NCBI GenBank assembly: GCA_029858255.1
Contig: JAOUFJ010000001.1
Coordinates: forward strand, 62,001 to 126,000
DNA from: a candidate division WOR-3 bacterium
Lineage (GTDB): Bacteria > Hydrothermota > Tepidihabitantia > SM23-42
Direction of reading: 5' to 3'
Length of the DNA stretch: 64,000 nt
Within the stretch, counting starts at the first letter, position 1, and each line of letters begins with the position of its first letter. Below are positions 16,266 through 25,747 of this stretch, piece by piece. The notes beneath the pieces are model-generated. The model made no database searches. It had not been told where the DNA came from and saw only the letters and a list, made by a program, of their open reading frames with translations. The position numbers and the translations under genes were made by a program.

Positions 16266-17693
16266 ATGGATCAATTTGCCAGGCGTGTTGCCGATAGTCT
16301 GAGAGCAAAGAAGGTTGAGTACGGTGATGTACGGGTCGTGCAGCGGGAATCCGAATCGATAGTGTTGAAGAACGGGATCATTGAGTCTATCACGCGTAAT
16401 TCTGATGTTGGCTTTGGGGTACGCGTTCTGAAGAATTCGGCCTGGGGTTTTGCTTCGTCGAACGAGATAAAGAAGAGTGTTGCCAACAAGATTGTGAAGG
16501 ATGCTTTGAATATTGCACTTGCATCGGCAACCGTCAGGTCAAAAGGCGTTGAATTGACTTCCTTGCCGGCACAGCAGGGGAATTACAGCACAAAGGTAAA
16601 GATCGATCCCATGGAAATTCCGCTCAGCGAAAAGATCGACATGCTGCTTTCGTGTGACAAGGCGATGCGCAAGGACAAGAGAATAAAACATAGTGAGGCG
16701 TCGCTTAGATTTCAGAGGAATAGAGTTTATTTTGCGTCAACGAACGATTCGTTCGTAACACAGGAATTCTTGTTCTCCGGCGGCAACATCAAGGCGTATG
16801 CCATGGATAAGGGAGAGATCCAATTCCGGTCCTATGGCGATTACGCGCAAAAAGGGTTTGAATTCATAAAATCGATGGAATACTTGAAGAATGCGCCGAG
16901 GGTCGCCGACGAAGCGCTGATGTTACTTACCGCTGAACAGTGCCCGCAAATGGAGACGACGGTAATCATCAACGATGACCAGATGGTTTTGCAGGTGCAT
17001 GAATCATGCGGACATCCTGCCGAACTCGATCGGGTACTCGGTACCGAGGCTTCGTACGCCGGGACCAGTTTCTTGACCACGGATAAGCTCGGTAAGTTCA
17101 GGTACGGGTCGGATGTGGTCAGCATCGTTGCTGATGCGACCGTACCGGGGGGTCTCGGTACTTTTGGCTGGGATGATGAAGGCGTGCCGGGACAGCGCGT
17201 TTACCTTGTCAAAAATGGTATGTTTGTTGGATATCTGACTTCTCGGGAGACTGCGGGTATAGTCAATAGCAAATCGAGTGGGGCGATGCGGGCTGATGGC
17301 TGGAACAGAATCCCCTTGATCCGTATGACCAATATCAATCTCGAACCAGGTAAGTGGAAGCTTGCAGATATGATCGCGGATACGAATGACGGTGTCTTTC
17401 TGGAAACAAACAAATCATGGTCAATAGATGATAAACGCCTTAATTTTCAATTCGGCTGTGAAATAGCGAGGAAGATCGAAAATGGTAAGTTGACGAGAGT
17501 CTACAAGAATCCAACTTATGCAGGAATAACTCCCCAGTTCTGGAAGAATTGTGATGCAGTTGCCGACAAGGGTTCCTGGCGTATGCATGGAACGCCGAAT
17601 TGCGGCAAGGGTGAGCCGGGTCAGATCATGTTTGTGGGGCACGGTACTACGCCGGCGAGATTTCGGGGTGTGCAGATCGGAATTGCCAAATAA
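16266..17693 (+). CDS. tldD: TldD family metalloprotease
   Basis: 475 residues, the usual length. TldD carries the zinc site of the TldD/TldE (PmbA) heterodimer that degrades unfolded peptides. The HESCGH motif (H245, E246, H250) gives the HExxxH signature, and further conserved stretches are TLGTFGWDDEGVPGQRVYLVKNG and a C-terminal PNCGKGEP near CxHGTTPARF-like sequence. The ATG at 16266, with AAAGGAG, is preferred over a TTG one codon upstream. No tldE lies next to it, so the partner must be elsewhere or the protein acts alone. Confidence 0.93.
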   Translation: MDQFARRVADSLRAKKVEYGDVRVVQRESESIVLKNGIIESITRNSDVGFGVRVLKNSAWGFASSNEIKKSVANKIVKDALNIALASATVRSKGVELTSLPAQQGNYSTKVKIDPMEIPLSEKIDMLLSCDKAMRKDKRIKHSEASLRFQRNRVYFASTNDSFVTQEFLFSGGNIKAYAMDKGEIQFRSYGDYAQKGFEFIKSMEYLKNAPRVADEALMLLTAEQCPQMETTVIINDDQMVLQVHESCGHPAELDRVLGTEASYAGTSFLTTDKLGKFRYGSDVVSIVADATVPGGLGTFGWDDEGVPGQRVYLVKNGMFVGYLTSRETAGIVNSKSSGAMRADGWNRIPLIRMTNINLEPGKWKLADMIADTNDGVFLETNKSWSIDDKRLNFQFGCEIARKIENGKLTRVYKNPTYAGITPQFWKNCDAVADKGSWRMHGTPNCGKGEPGQIMFVGHGTTPARFRGVQIGIAK

Positions 17694-17756
17694 GGGATCC
17701 GGAACATGGATACCCCGTTTGAGCAGATGGCTAAGTGAAACGCGTTAGAGGTTTTT

Positions 17757-19106
17757 TTGAGAGAGCTGAAAGAAGATAGCCACAAAATCAACGTCGTATC
17801 GACGGTGTTCTTCATTTGTGCTGCCATCATAGTACTTTCGTCCTGTGCTTATTTCAATACTGTATACAATGCTAAAAATTATTACCGCGAAGGCAGAAAG
17901 TCCGTCAAGCATGATACACTTGTAACCGATTCGGAGAACTTCAGCAAGACAATTGAGAAATCGACATCGATAATCGTGAAATATCCGGGTACGCGATGGA
18001 TTGATGATGCGCTTTTCATGATGGGTGCGTCTTACTATTATAAGGGCGACTATTCGCGGAGTCTGGAGAAGTTGGATTTCTTGATCCAAAACTATCCCGG
18101 CTCGAGTTATCAATACGAGGCGTTGTATCTTGTCGGATTGGCAAACTACAAGCTCAAGAGATATGGTTCGGCGGTTGTTGCGCTCACTGAAGCAATGAAC
18201 TCCAAAAAATACAGGAAGAAGTCATTGATCGCGCTGCTCTACGTGTACTACGGTGACGCCAACTATTCGGATCTCTATGAGATCGCGGACACCTTGAAGG
18301 CAGGTTCGCTGAGTTACGATGAAAGGCGTACTGTTCTAAGGTTCGTGAGCATGGCGCAATTTAGTGAGCAGCGCTATGAGGAGGCGCTCGAAACGGCAAC
18401 ACAGCTGCTTTCCATTACTAGGGATGAGAACGAACGGCGAGACCTCAAATTACGGATCGCGGAGATATATCTTGAGATCGGCGAGTTCGATCTATGCAAG
18501 GAATTTCTGCTGGGTGAGACAGATCCTGAATTCAGGGACCTCCTCGCCGATCTGTATCTGAGAACAGGAAATATTGCCGAGGCCAAAGACATATGCATAG
18601 AGCTCTCGCAGAATAGAACGCCCGAGGTGGCGGCTGAGGCTTTCTACGAGATCGCGCAGCTGCACGAGAATGAGGATAGTATTGACCTCGCGGTTGCCAG
18701 CTACGACAGTGCCCTGATCAAAGCACCTAATAGTGAATACGGTCTGAAGGCGAGAAAGAGATCGGAAGTGCTCAAGCGGGTCCAGACCCTGACCGCCGAG
18801 ACTGAAGACGAAGTGCGTTCACAATTTCTGCTGGCCGAGATTTACTTTGCAGATCTAAACGACCTTCCGAAAGCCCTTGAGGGATACCAGAAGGTCTACA
18901 ACGATTTTCCGAATAGCAAGTGGGCACCGAAGGCATTGTATGCCCATTTGTGGATAGCGTCTAACGTATATGGTGATGACACGCTGGCAACCAGACTTGC
19001 GCGTTCTTTGATCGGCTCCTACCCCCGCACTGAATACGCGATGAGCGCACAGCAGATCCTGGAGGCCGTAGAATTGGATTCCGTGGAAGTCATTCCGGAA
19101 CGATAG
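17757..19106 (+). CDS. TPR-repeat lipoprotein, BamD/YbgF-like
   Basis: 449 residues. TTG start: no ATG or GTG exists between the upstream in-frame stop at 17736 and the signal peptide, and AGAGG lies 5 nt upstream. Lipobox LSSC (Cys about residue 30) follows a hydrophobic stretch. The remainder is helical tandem repeats of TPR type (YPGTRWIDDALFMMGASYYYKGDYSRSLEKLDFLI and later copies), with YPGS/FPNSKWAPKAL boundaries as in BamD and outer-membrane assembly lipoproteins. A role in envelope assembly is inferred. It lies just before the pyr genes (3 nt) and may be co-transcribed with them. Confidence 0.8.
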   Translation: MRELKEDSHKINVVSTVFFICAAIIVLSSCAYFNTVYNAKNYYREGRKSVKHDTLVTDSENFSKTIEKSTSIIVKYPGTRWIDDALFMMGASYYYKGDYSRSLEKLDFLIQNYPGSSYQYEALYLVGLANYKLKRYGSAVVALTEAMNSKKYRKKSLIALLYVYYGDANYSDLYEIADTLKAGSLSYDERRTVLRFVSMAQFSEQRYEEALETATQLLSITRDENERRDLKLRIAEIYLEIGEFDLCKEFLLGETDPEFRDLLADLYLRTGNIAEAKDICIELSQNRTPEVAAEAFYEIAQLHENEDSIDLAVASYDSALIKAPNSEYGLKARKRSEVLKRVQTLTAETEDEVRSQFLLAEIYFADLNDLPKALEGYQKVYNDFPNSKWAPKALYAHLWIASNVYGDDTLATRLARSLIGSYPRTEYAMSAQQILEAVELDSVEVIPER

Positions 19107-19109
19107 GCC

Positions 19110-19856
19110 ATGGTTTTGCACAGACTCAGCATCATAAAGAAGCGATGGTTTACCACAAGCATATTTGGGCTTGAATTCAGGTTGCCAGGGATCCGTCCGT
19201 TACCGGGACAGTTCTTCCAGGTCCAGGTAGATGAAGGGGTGGATCCTTTTCTCAACAGGCCGATCAGCATTGCTTCCTACGTGAATGCCAGGCTACTAAT
19301 TGTAGTAAAAGTCGTTGGCAGGGGAACAAGAATACTCGGCATGAAAGAACCCGGTGAATTTGTGAAAATGCTCGGTCCTTTTGGCCGTAGATTCAGACCG
19401 CCGAAGAGGAAGAGTTTGATCGTTGCAGGCGGCATCGGCATTGCACCTCTGCACTTCATGGCTGAACATTTATTCAGAAACAAGATCAGCTTTGACGTGC
19501 TCTACGGAGTGCGAAGGAAGGATGAATTCATTTTTAGGGATGAACTGGCAAAGATGTCTGAACGGTCTGTTTTCGTGGCCGAAAGAGGTTACAAGAAGCA
19601 GGAAACAGTAGTTTCAAAAATACAGAAGATGGACCTTGGTGATTACGGCGCCGCCTACGCGTGCGGGCCGAGAGAAATGTTCATTGCTCTCCAGGAGCTG
19701 AATCTTCCGATGCCGATCTACGCGTTCTGCGAGGACTTCATGGGCTGTGGGTGTGGTCTATGTCTGGGTTGTGCCATAATGTACAAGAACGAGTATCACA
19801 GAATATGCACTGACGGCCCCGTTCTCGAACTTGGAGAAATAGTATTTGAAGTGTAG
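19110..19856 (+). CDS. pyrK: Dihydroorotate dehydrogenase electron transfer subunit PyrK
   Basis: 248 residues. An FAD- and [2Fe-2S]-binding protein that passes electrons from PyrD to NAD+. The N-terminal ferredoxin-reductase barrel contains NRPISIASY (FAD-binding RPxS type), then an NAD-binding domain with VAGGIGIAPLHFMAE. The C-terminal cluster motif is CEDFMGCGCGLCLGCAI. It is in the standard pyrK-pyrD order, and its 3' end overlaps the start of pyrD by 11 bp, matching a type 1B dihydroorotate dehydrogenase complex. Confidence 0.95.
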   Translation: MVLHRLSIIKKRWFTTSIFGLEFRLPGIRPLPGQFFQVQVDEGVDPFLNRPISIASYVNARLLIVVKVVGRGTRILGMKEPGEFVKMLGPFGRRFRPPKRKSLIVAGGIGIAPLHFMAEHLFRNKISFDVLYGVRRKDEFIFRDELAKMSERSVFVAERGYKKQETVVSKIQKMDLGDYGAAYACGPREMFIALQELNLPMPIYAFCEDFMGCGCGLCLGCAIMYKNEYHRICTDGPVLELGEIVFEV

Positions 19857-20676
19857 TATCTTTGGTGTTGATTTCAAGAACCCGGTGTTTCTTGCGTCGG
19901 GGACGTTTGAGTATGGCTTGATATACAAGCGTGTTACAAATAAAGCGGGCGCGATCTTCACGAAGGGGATTACGGCGCGGCCCCGCGGTGGTAATCCATC
20001 CCCCCGGGTCTATGAAACAGCATGCGGTTTGATAAATTCGGTCGGACTAGAAAACCCCGGAGTCGAGATTTTCTGCAAGGATATCTTACCGAAGATGCGT
20101 AAGCTCAAGACTCGGATATTCGTGAACGTGGCCGGGTTCAGCGTGAATGATTTCGTGCAGATTGTTGGCGAGATAGGCACCGAGGTCGACGGTTTCGAAC
20201 TCAATGTCTCCTGCCCCAATGTTGAAGGAGGGGGAGTCGCGTTTGGTCGTGACCCTGAAGTTTGCTCCCGCGTCGTCGCCGAGGTGCGTAAGGTAACGAA
20301 GCTTCCGGTAATAGTGAAGCTGACCGCAAATTTTTGTGACCCGTTGGTTATCGGGAGAAGGTGCGTTGAAGCAGGTGCCGATGGCATATCGCTTATTAAT
20401 ACGCTACATGCCATGGCCTTTGATATCAATAAGAGGAAGGTTATGATAAAGGGAGGACTCTCCGGCCCTGCAATCAAACCGTTTGCTCTATACTGTGTAA
20501 ATTATTTGAAGGATCTGGAAGTTCCTATCATCGGCGTTGGCGGGATCATGTCAGGTCGTGACGTCTATGAATTTCTGCTAGCCGGTGCTTCTGCAGTTGA
20601 GATCGGATCAGCAACGCTGCGCGATCCATACGCACCGCTCAGGATTATCAAGGAACTGGAAAGTTATACGGGTTGA
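19846..20676 (+). CDS. pyrD: Dihydroorotate dehydrogenase, catalytic subunit, class 1B
   Basis: 276 residues. Oxidises dihydroorotate to orotate with FMN in pyrimidine synthesis. Landmarks are FLASGTFEYG near the N-terminus, GLINSVGLENPG, the FELNVSCPNVEGGG stretch containing the class 1B catalytic cysteine, VKLTANFCDP, and the FMN-phosphate loop IIGVGGIMSGRDVYEFLLAGASAVEIGSA (split here as IIGVGG and GASAVEIG). The start is TTG within the pyrK end, giving MKCSIFGVDFKNPV, with GGAG upstream. It is coupled to pyrK. Confidence 0.95.
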   Translation: MKCSIFGVDFKNPVFLASGTFEYGLIYKRVTNKAGAIFTKGITARPRGGNPSPRVYETACGLINSVGLENPGVEIFCKDILPKMRKLKTRIFVNVAGFSVNDFVQIVGEIGTEVDGFELNVSCPNVEGGGVAFGRDPEVCSRVVAEVRKVTKLPVIVKLTANFCDPLVIGRRCVEAGADGISLINTLHAMAFDINKRKVMIKGGLSGPAIKPFALYCVNYLKDLEVPIIGVGGIMSGRDVYEFLLAGASAVEIGSATLRDPYAPLRIIKELESYTG

Positions 20677-20742
20677 GGACGCGATGCCACTGTCCAGCCT
20701 TCCAACCCATTAACCTGTGACCATATGTTAGAAGGGGGTTTG

Positions 20743-21480
20743 ATGAAGGAAAGATTGATCGTGTCGCTGGATATGACCGATAGTTCGGAAATAAAGGCGC
20801 TGGTCGATAATCTCGGTGACCGTGTGATATATTACAAGATAGGCGCAATACCATTTACTTTCTTCGGTCCAGAAATCGTTACATATTTGAAGAAGCATGA
20901 CAAGAAGATCATGTTCGACTTGAAATATCATGATATACCAAACACCGTTGCCCGTGCCTGCGACGGGGCGATCATGATGGAGGTTGACCTGATAACGATC
21001 CATACAAGTGGTGGGTTCTCCATGTTGGAGGAAGCGGTGAAGGCGGTGCTAAGTGGCGCTGGTCAGAACGGTAGAGAAAAACCAAAGCTACTTGGAATCA
21101 CCGTACTTACCAGCATTGATGAGGCGTATTTTAATGACCTTTTCGGTAATGTCGAAAGAACCCTTGCCGAGCAGGTGTTATTTCTTGCGCAATTGGCGCG
21201 GAGTGCTGGCCTCGACGGTGCCGTGGCATCACCCAGGGAGATAGTGCCCATTCGTCAGTGCTGTGGTGACGATTTCTTGATCGTGACGCCTGGTATCAGA
21301 CCGGCAGGGAGCGGCGTTATGGATGATGATCAGGCGAGGATCACGTCGCCTGGGCAGGCAATTAAGGCTGGTGCGGATTATCTGGTGGTCGGACGTCCGA
21401 TCGTCAAGGCGGCAGATCCGGTCGCGGCTGTAGAAGCAATTCTGGAGGAGATGGAAAATGGATATCGAGAAATTACTTAG
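20743..21480 (+). CDS. pyrF: Orotidine 5'-phosphate decarboxylase
   Basis: 245 residues. Decarboxylates OMP to UMP, the last step of UMP synthesis. The motif MFDLKYHDIPNTV (DxKxxDIPxT) holds the catalytic Asp-Lys-Asp residues, and VTPGIRPAGSG and GADYLVVGRPI form the phosphate-binding end. The ATG at 20743 is chosen because AAGGGGG sits 5 nt upstream; a longer reading from 20725 has no ribosome-binding site. Its 3' end overlaps pyrE by 23 bp. Confidence 0.95.
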   Translation: MKERLIVSLDMTDSSEIKALVDNLGDRVIYYKIGAIPFTFFGPEIVTYLKKHDKKIMFDLKYHDIPNTVARACDGAIMMEVDLITIHTSGGFSMLEEAVKAVLSGAGQNGREKPKLLGITVLTSIDEAYFNDLFGNVERTLAEQVLFLAQLARSAGLDGAVASPREIVPIRQCCGDDFLIVTPGIRPAGSGVMDDDQARITSPGQAIKAGADYLVVGRPIVKAADPVAAVEAILEEMENGYREIT

Positions 21481-22006
21481 GGAATCAATGGTGTTGCAGG
21501 AGGGTCATTTCCTCCTCAACTCGGGATTGCACAGCAAATTCTATTTTCAAAAATTCAGAATATTGGAAAACCCTGATGCTACGTCCCGTTTGTGCAAAAT
21601 CATCGTAGATAAATACGCACAAGACAACATCGAGTGGGTCATTGGTCCCACAACCGGAGGAATAATAATCGCATTCGAAGTCGCACGGCAATTGGGTGTA
21701 TATTCGGGTTTTGCAGAGGAAAGAGAAGGCAAACGCGTTGTAGGCCGGGGTTTTGAGATCAGGGGCAGGCGTGTTCTCCTGGTCGATGATGTGCTGACTA
21801 CCGGCAGATCGATAGTCGAGACGCTCGATGCGATCCGCCAGATGGGCGGGGAAGTTGCCGACGTTGCCGTGCTCATTGACCGTTCAGTTGAAGAACTTTC
21901 TTTTGCTCCGTTTTCAGTTTATAAAAAGAGGGTTGAGAATTTCGATCCCCAAAAATGCCCGTTGTGTAAGAGCGGTATACAGTTACAGAAATTGGGCGGT
22001 GTGTAG
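21458..22006 (+). CDS. pyrE: Orotate phosphoribosyltransferase
   Basis: 182 residues. Converts orotate and PRPP to OMP. The PRPP-binding loop is VLLVDDVLTTGRSIVE, and the N-terminal HFLLNSGLHSKFYFQ carries the family's substrate-side motif. A C-terminal extension contains CPLCKSG, a possible small metal-binding knuckle that many OPRTs lack. It completes pyrK-pyrD-pyrF-pyrE; the earlier steps (carAB, pyrB, pyrC) are not in the window. Confidence 0.94.
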   Translation: MDIEKLLRESMVLQEGHFLLNSGLHSKFYFQKFRILENPDATSRLCKIIVDKYAQDNIEWVIGPTTGGIIIAFEVARQLGVYSGFAEEREGKRVVGRGFEIRGRRVLLVDDVLTTGRSIVETLDAIRQMGGEVADVAVLIDRSVEELSFAPFSVYKKRVENFDPQKCPLCKSGIQLQKLGGV

Positions 22007-22028
22007 TATTCGGAAGTAGCCCTGGAAG

Positions 22029-22568
22029 CTAAAGTTTCCAGAACCCCAGACCGGCAAGCAGGATGAAACCTGCACCGGCTATTATTGCTCCAAGCCATCC
22101 GAGCAGGCACAGGCTGCTCACTATTACCCCTGCGATGAAGACGCCGATAGCTATGACCAGTAGTGATTTCTTGAAGTCAAGCCCGAACAGGAATGCGATC
22201 AGAGCGCCGGTCCAGGCCCCTGTGCCTGGCAGCGGTATCGCAACGAATGCCATGAGTCCAATTTCCTTGTATCTTTCTATCATCTTGTTGCTTTTCTTTC
22301 GCGTGCGGTCAAAGAGCCAGGAGAAGAAGCGTTCGAGAATTCTTATCTTTGATAGCAGCCGGACCGCGGGGGCCAGGAGCCAGAGAATGAACGGTGCAGG
22401 TATCATGTTACCGATATAGGCTATGAGAAAAGCCTTTGGCCAGTTGATGTTGAATACGTTGATTGCGAGAGGCAAAGCGCCGCGTAATTCGATGATCGGA
22501 AGCATCGAGGTGAGAAACACGGCAATTTCTGGGGTCAGTCCCCTTGAAACAAGGTCTTGCGGATTCAT
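22029..22568 (-). CDS. Small multidrug-export-type membrane protein (COG2426)
   Basis: About 179 residues with 4-5 membrane helices. The family signature is visible: LPIIELRGALPLAI near the N-terminus, then PLPGTGAWTGALIAFLFGL. These proteins are annotated as small multi-drug export proteins (PF06695), but transport activity is poorly shown and they may act in the envelope like DedA proteins. The ATG at 22568 overlaps the stop of the VWA-like gene (ATGA), so the two are coupled. It converges with pyrE. Confidence 0.85.
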   Translation of the reverse strand: MNPQDLVSRGLTPEIAVFLTSMLPIIELRGALPLAINVFNINWPKAFLIAYIGNMIPAPFILWLLAPAVRLLSKIRILERFFSWLFDRTRKKSNKMIERYKEIGLMAFVAIPLPGTGAWTGALIAFLFGLDFKKSLLVIAIGVFIAGVIVSSLCLLGWLGAIIAGAGFILLAGLGFWKL

Positions 22569-24493
22569 GTGATGCCTCGGCGCCGGCGCAGCACCCAATC
22601 GATGGCGAGCATGAGGAAAACCAGAAGATAGGTTAGGGGCGAATTGAAGTTGATTACTTTGCTGACCTTCTGTCTGCCGCTCTGGGGCGGTACGATATTC
22701 TCGAGTTCCTCGAGCAGAAAGAATTTACCATTTGTGCCGGCCGCGATGCGCTCGAGCAGATTCAGATTGAGCCGTTGTTCGGTCTCTATCGGACGCGAGG
22801 TGATGTTGACCTCGATTTTATTACTGGTCAATGTCTCGCCGTTCAGATTCCCTTGTGCGGCAAGCTGGTGCTTGCCGGGATTCTCGAAAATAACACTCGT
22901 TTCGTAAGATCCATGTTTTGTTTCATAGAACGGGATGTTAGCATCCTCAGTAATGAGAAAGAAATCTCCGCCGCCTGTGCGGCGCAAATTTCTATCATAA
23001 CTCTGCAAAGTCAAATTCACTGTTTCGCCAATAGCATAATCTTCCATTTGGGCGGCGAGCACGAGCCGGTCGTGTTGGCCGAAGTGGGACAGGAATCTGA
23101 TGATGTCGCCTATGAATCGGCCGAGTAGATCTCTGCCCTTGATTCCACGCTGTACGAAATCCCAAGTGGCAAGATCAATTATCGATATCTGATATACAAC
23201 TCCTTGGCCTTCACGGCGGTAGCCGATAACAGGCAGATTGCCTGCATAAGCAACTATTATTGCATCCTCTTTTGAACCTACGGCACGGCCGATCATCCTC
23301 AAAGGTGGATATTCTTCATCTATTAGGACTGAAAACGGTTCCTTGACCAGGACCCGGTGAGTTCCAGCTATTACACCACCTGTGGTATTTATCGGTAATA
23401 CACGCTGCCAGTTTTCATTGATACCTTCTATCGCGCCGATCAAGATCAGCCCTTTACCCTGTTTCACATGTTCGGGCATATTTGACCAGGGCGGTCTGCC
23501 GATGTTTACATTGTCGAGGATTATGACGTCATAGGTTGCGGGGTCTGGTAATCCAGTAATTTCCGTTGTCTGCTCGATGTTGAGAAATTTGCCGGCCCCG
23601 CGTCTGGCAAATGATGATACGGACAGATTATCGTCCTGTTTTAATTGTTGTCTGAGGAATTTTGTGTTGAATGATATATGATCGGTGTAGTATAGGACCT
23701 TGATTTTATCCCTGATCACGTTGAGAGAAACCGAGTATTTGTTGTTATCGTAAGATATTTCTCCGGGTACCGGCAAGACATTTGCCTCGATGTGCAATTC
23801 ACCAATTACGTCCGTGATATATTTGAATTTCAGTGAACGTCTCGCTCGACTTTCACTCAAGAGCACAGTTTGCGCCGCCACATTCTTGCCGGAGGACAAA
23901 TCGATGTTGACTTGAGCTTCACCAGATGGGAAACCGCTTGATTCCACGACGACATCGATTTGGATCGAATCACCCAGGTACGCGTATGCCGGTGTCTCAG
24001 CATCGATGACGGCAACGTCCCTGATCTTGTCTGCGCCGGCACCGCATACATAAACCGGCGTCATCATATCCTTGAGTATGGTAAGCGGCGATACGCCTGA
24101 ATTATGATTGCCATCCGTTATCAAAATGATTGCGGATGAGTGTAGTCTATCAGATTCCCTGAGGGCTCTGGTAATATTCGTATAGGAGCCGAGTCTATCT
24201 GGTTTGTTCTCTGTGATAAGACTTTCTTGAAAGAAGAAGGACTGGTGGGGGAAATCAAGTTGTGAAGCCGTTTCGATGATTCGCGGAAGATTATGTTCCA
24301 TGCTCGCCGAGTGGTCGATGAGGACAGTCGGAACCTGTGGTGATGCGCCGATATTTATGCGCAGCATGTAGTTGCTAATAAGCAAGTATATGAGGACTAC
24401 CGCAGCAGCACGCAGGATAAACTGCAAGGGCTTTTTCCTGTAGACAAAGAAAGCCGCGACAATGGCCAGCAGGCTAATCGATAAGAGAATCAA
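22565..24493 (-). CDS. Membrane protein with VWA-like and glutamine-amidotransferase-like domains
   Basis: 642 residues. Two N-terminal helices (about 1-20 and 25-45), a VWA-like domain starting with VPTVLIDHSASM (D-x-S-x-S-type MIDAS written DHSAS), a long beta-rich periplasmic region, a YDVIILDNVNIG/GKGLILIGAIEG segment typical of the GATase1-like domain in such proteins, and a final helix with an RRRR tail. The layout matches membrane proteins found next to BatA/aerotolerance genes, but no MoxR ATPase is present. It sits between an Ig-like lipoprotein and a COG2426 protein, coupled to both. Function unknown. Confidence 0.8.
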   Translation of the reverse strand: MILLSISLLAIVAAFFVYRKKPLQFILRAAAVVLIYLLISNYMLRINIGASPQVPTVLIDHSASMEHNLPRIIETASQLDFPHQSFFFQESLITENKPDRLGSYTNITRALRESDRLHSSAIILITDGNHNSGVSPLTILKDMMTPVYVCGAGADKIRDVAVIDAETPAYAYLGDSIQIDVVVESSGFPSGEAQVNIDLSSGKNVAAQTVLLSESRARRSLKFKYITDVIGELHIEANVLPVPGEISYDNNKYSVSLNVIRDKIKVLYYTDHISFNTKFLRQQLKQDDNLSVSSFARRGAGKFLNIEQTTEITGLPDPATYDVIILDNVNIGRPPWSNMPEHVKQGKGLILIGAIEGINENWQRVLPINTTGGVIAGTHRVLVKEPFSVLIDEEYPPLRMIGRAVGSKEDAIIVAYAGNLPVIGYRREGQGVVYQISIIDLATWDFVQRGIKGRDLLGRFIGDIIRFLSHFGQHDRLVLAAQMEDYAIGETVNLTLQSYDRNLRRTGGGDFFLITEDANIPFYETKHGSYETSVIFENPGKHQLAAQGNLNGETLTSNKIEVNITSRPIETEQRLNLNLLERIAAGTNGKFFLLEELENIVPPQSGRQKVSKVINFNSPLTYLLVFLMLAIDWVLRRRRGIT

Positions 24494-25400
24494 TGTCGAT
24501 TCGTTCCTTTTTCAACCTGACTGTATTATCACTCCCAGGCAGGGCTGTGATTGAACCTGAGTACTCCCCTGCGATTACCGTTATGGTATGGGCCAGTGAA
24601 TCTCTCACGCTGAATGAAAAGTCGCCGTCCGTAATCACGGAGATGCCGATGATTTTTTCTCTGGACAGCAGCGCAAAGCCGCCTTTGACGCGCACAGTGT
24701 CAACTAACGCTCTGCCGGTCAAGTTGATGCCGTCGTAGGCCGTATCCGGCGTGACTGATGTTACGAATGGGCTTGATTCATTGCCGCTGATATCGCGGGC
24801 GGTTTTAAGAAGGAGATAATAAGTGGTGTCGAATTTCATAGATTCATCTTCAGAGACGGGCAGGAACTTTGCGTATCTATGATTGGTCCAATTGGCAGCG
24901 AAGTTTCTTCTGGGGATAACTGCGAATGATGCGCTTGTGGTGTCCATTGCTTCGGAGAATTGCAGAAAAAATTCGTGCTTGTTCCTGCCTTCTGAATAGG
25001 ATGTTATCCAGGGTGTGATAGTATCCGGGGAAGTCGAACCCTGGAAACCGCTTTTGAACAATCCTCTATTCTCGGCTTTGTCAAAAACCGTTCCGGTAAT
25101 CTCGTAGCTTACATTCTTCATTGGTTCGGTGGCGGTAATGATCTCGGAAGCAGATAGAGAAGGATACAAGAGCAGTACCCTTAGTGTTTCATTCTCCGAA
25201 GTGATAAGTATGCTGTCCGGGACAAGTGCCAGGGTGTCAATTTCTTCAGTGAAGGTGAGCTGTATCTGCCGGTTATTGATGACAGATACTTTGGTCAGTC
25301 TGGGATTAAGCCTGTCCTTGGCTAGCGGTGGTGCCTTGTGGGCACATGCAGCTACGAGCACAAACATAAGGGTGACAATACGTGCTGGTCCATTCCACAT
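24474..25400 (-). CDS. Ig-like domain lipoprotein
   Basis: About 308 residues. The ATG at 25400 is supported by a promoter whose -10 box (TAGAAT) ends 5 nt before it, and by the lipobox VAAC at about residue 18 that this start creates. The mature protein begins with an SbsA/Big_5-type Ig-like domain (PRLTKVSVINNRQIQLTFTEEID...), followed by a second similar module and a carboxypeptidase-regulatory-like ending (INLTGRALVDTVRVKGG). It is probably anchored in the envelope facing the periplasm. It overlaps the VWA-like gene by 20 bp. Confidence 0.78.
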   Translation of the reverse strand: MWNGPARIVTLMFVLVAACAHKAPPLAKDRLNPRLTKVSVINNRQIQLTFTEEIDTLALVPDSILITSENETLRVLLLYPSLSASEIITATEPMKNVSYEITGTVFDKAENRGLFKSGFQGSTSPDTITPWITSYSEGRNKHEFFLQFSEAMDTTSASFAVIPRRNFAANWTNHRYAKFLPVSEDESMKFDTTYYLLLKTARDISGNESSPFVTSVTPDTAYDGINLTGRALVDTVRVKGGFALLSREKIIGISVITDGDFSFSVRDSLAHTITVIAGEYSGSITALPGSDNTVRLKKERIDIDSLID

Positions 25401-25405
25401 GCCCA

Positions 25406-25433
25406 ATTCTACGGCGAATACAGGAAAAGTCAA
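25406..25433 (-). promoter_or_regulatory. Leaderless promoter of the Ig-like lipoprotein operon
   Basis: Minus strand: TTGACT (25433-25428), 16 bp, TAGAAT (25411-25406), five nt, ATG at 25400. No Shine-Dalgarno sequence. Confidence 0.75.
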
Positions 25434-25622
25434 CAAGAACAGACTCGGTTTGGTTTGGCGGTAACGATGCCCGATCGATAGAACACAAGCACTAAGCACT
25501 AAATCCTAAATACTATTCCGCAAATACTCAAATCTCTGATTTGATTGTATATGCGAGAATGCCCGCAAGGGTGAACAACTTCCAAATCTCAAATTCCAAT
25601 TCCAAAACAGGGTGCAAGTCAT
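25434..25622. repeat. AT-rich degenerate intergenic repeats
   Basis: Contains loose repeats of the type AAATCCTAAATACT and AAATCTCAAATTCCAATTCC, with CACTAAGCACTAAAT, and no gene-like frame. Similar AT-rich text recurs at 31055-31225 and 37220-37330, so it is a dispersed family distinct from the 9-bp arrays. Confidence 0.55.
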
Positions 25623-25699
25623 TAACGGCAATAGCAATAATAACGGGAGTAACGAACCCAACGAAATTAACGAGCCTGGCGGTATTAACGATAATAACG
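25623..25699 (+). repeat. 9-bp array, 9 units (left arm of a composite element)
   Basis: TAACG-like pentamers at 25623, 25632, 25641, 25650, 25659, 25668, 25677, 25686 and 25695, each exactly 9 bp apart. Variants are TAGCA, CAACG and TGGCG. The tetramers between them vary. Confidence 0.9.
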
Positions 25700-25747
25700 T
25701 CTTGTAGTAATTTCGCATTTCGCAACTCGAATTTCGAAATTTCTTTT
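25700..25747 (+). repeat. 48-bp core of composite element, copy 1
   Basis: Begins TCTTGTAGTAATTTCGCA and includes the palindrome AATTTCGAAATT. It differs from 48162-48209 at two positions, and both copies are flanked by 9-bp arrays at the same distance. Confidence 0.85.
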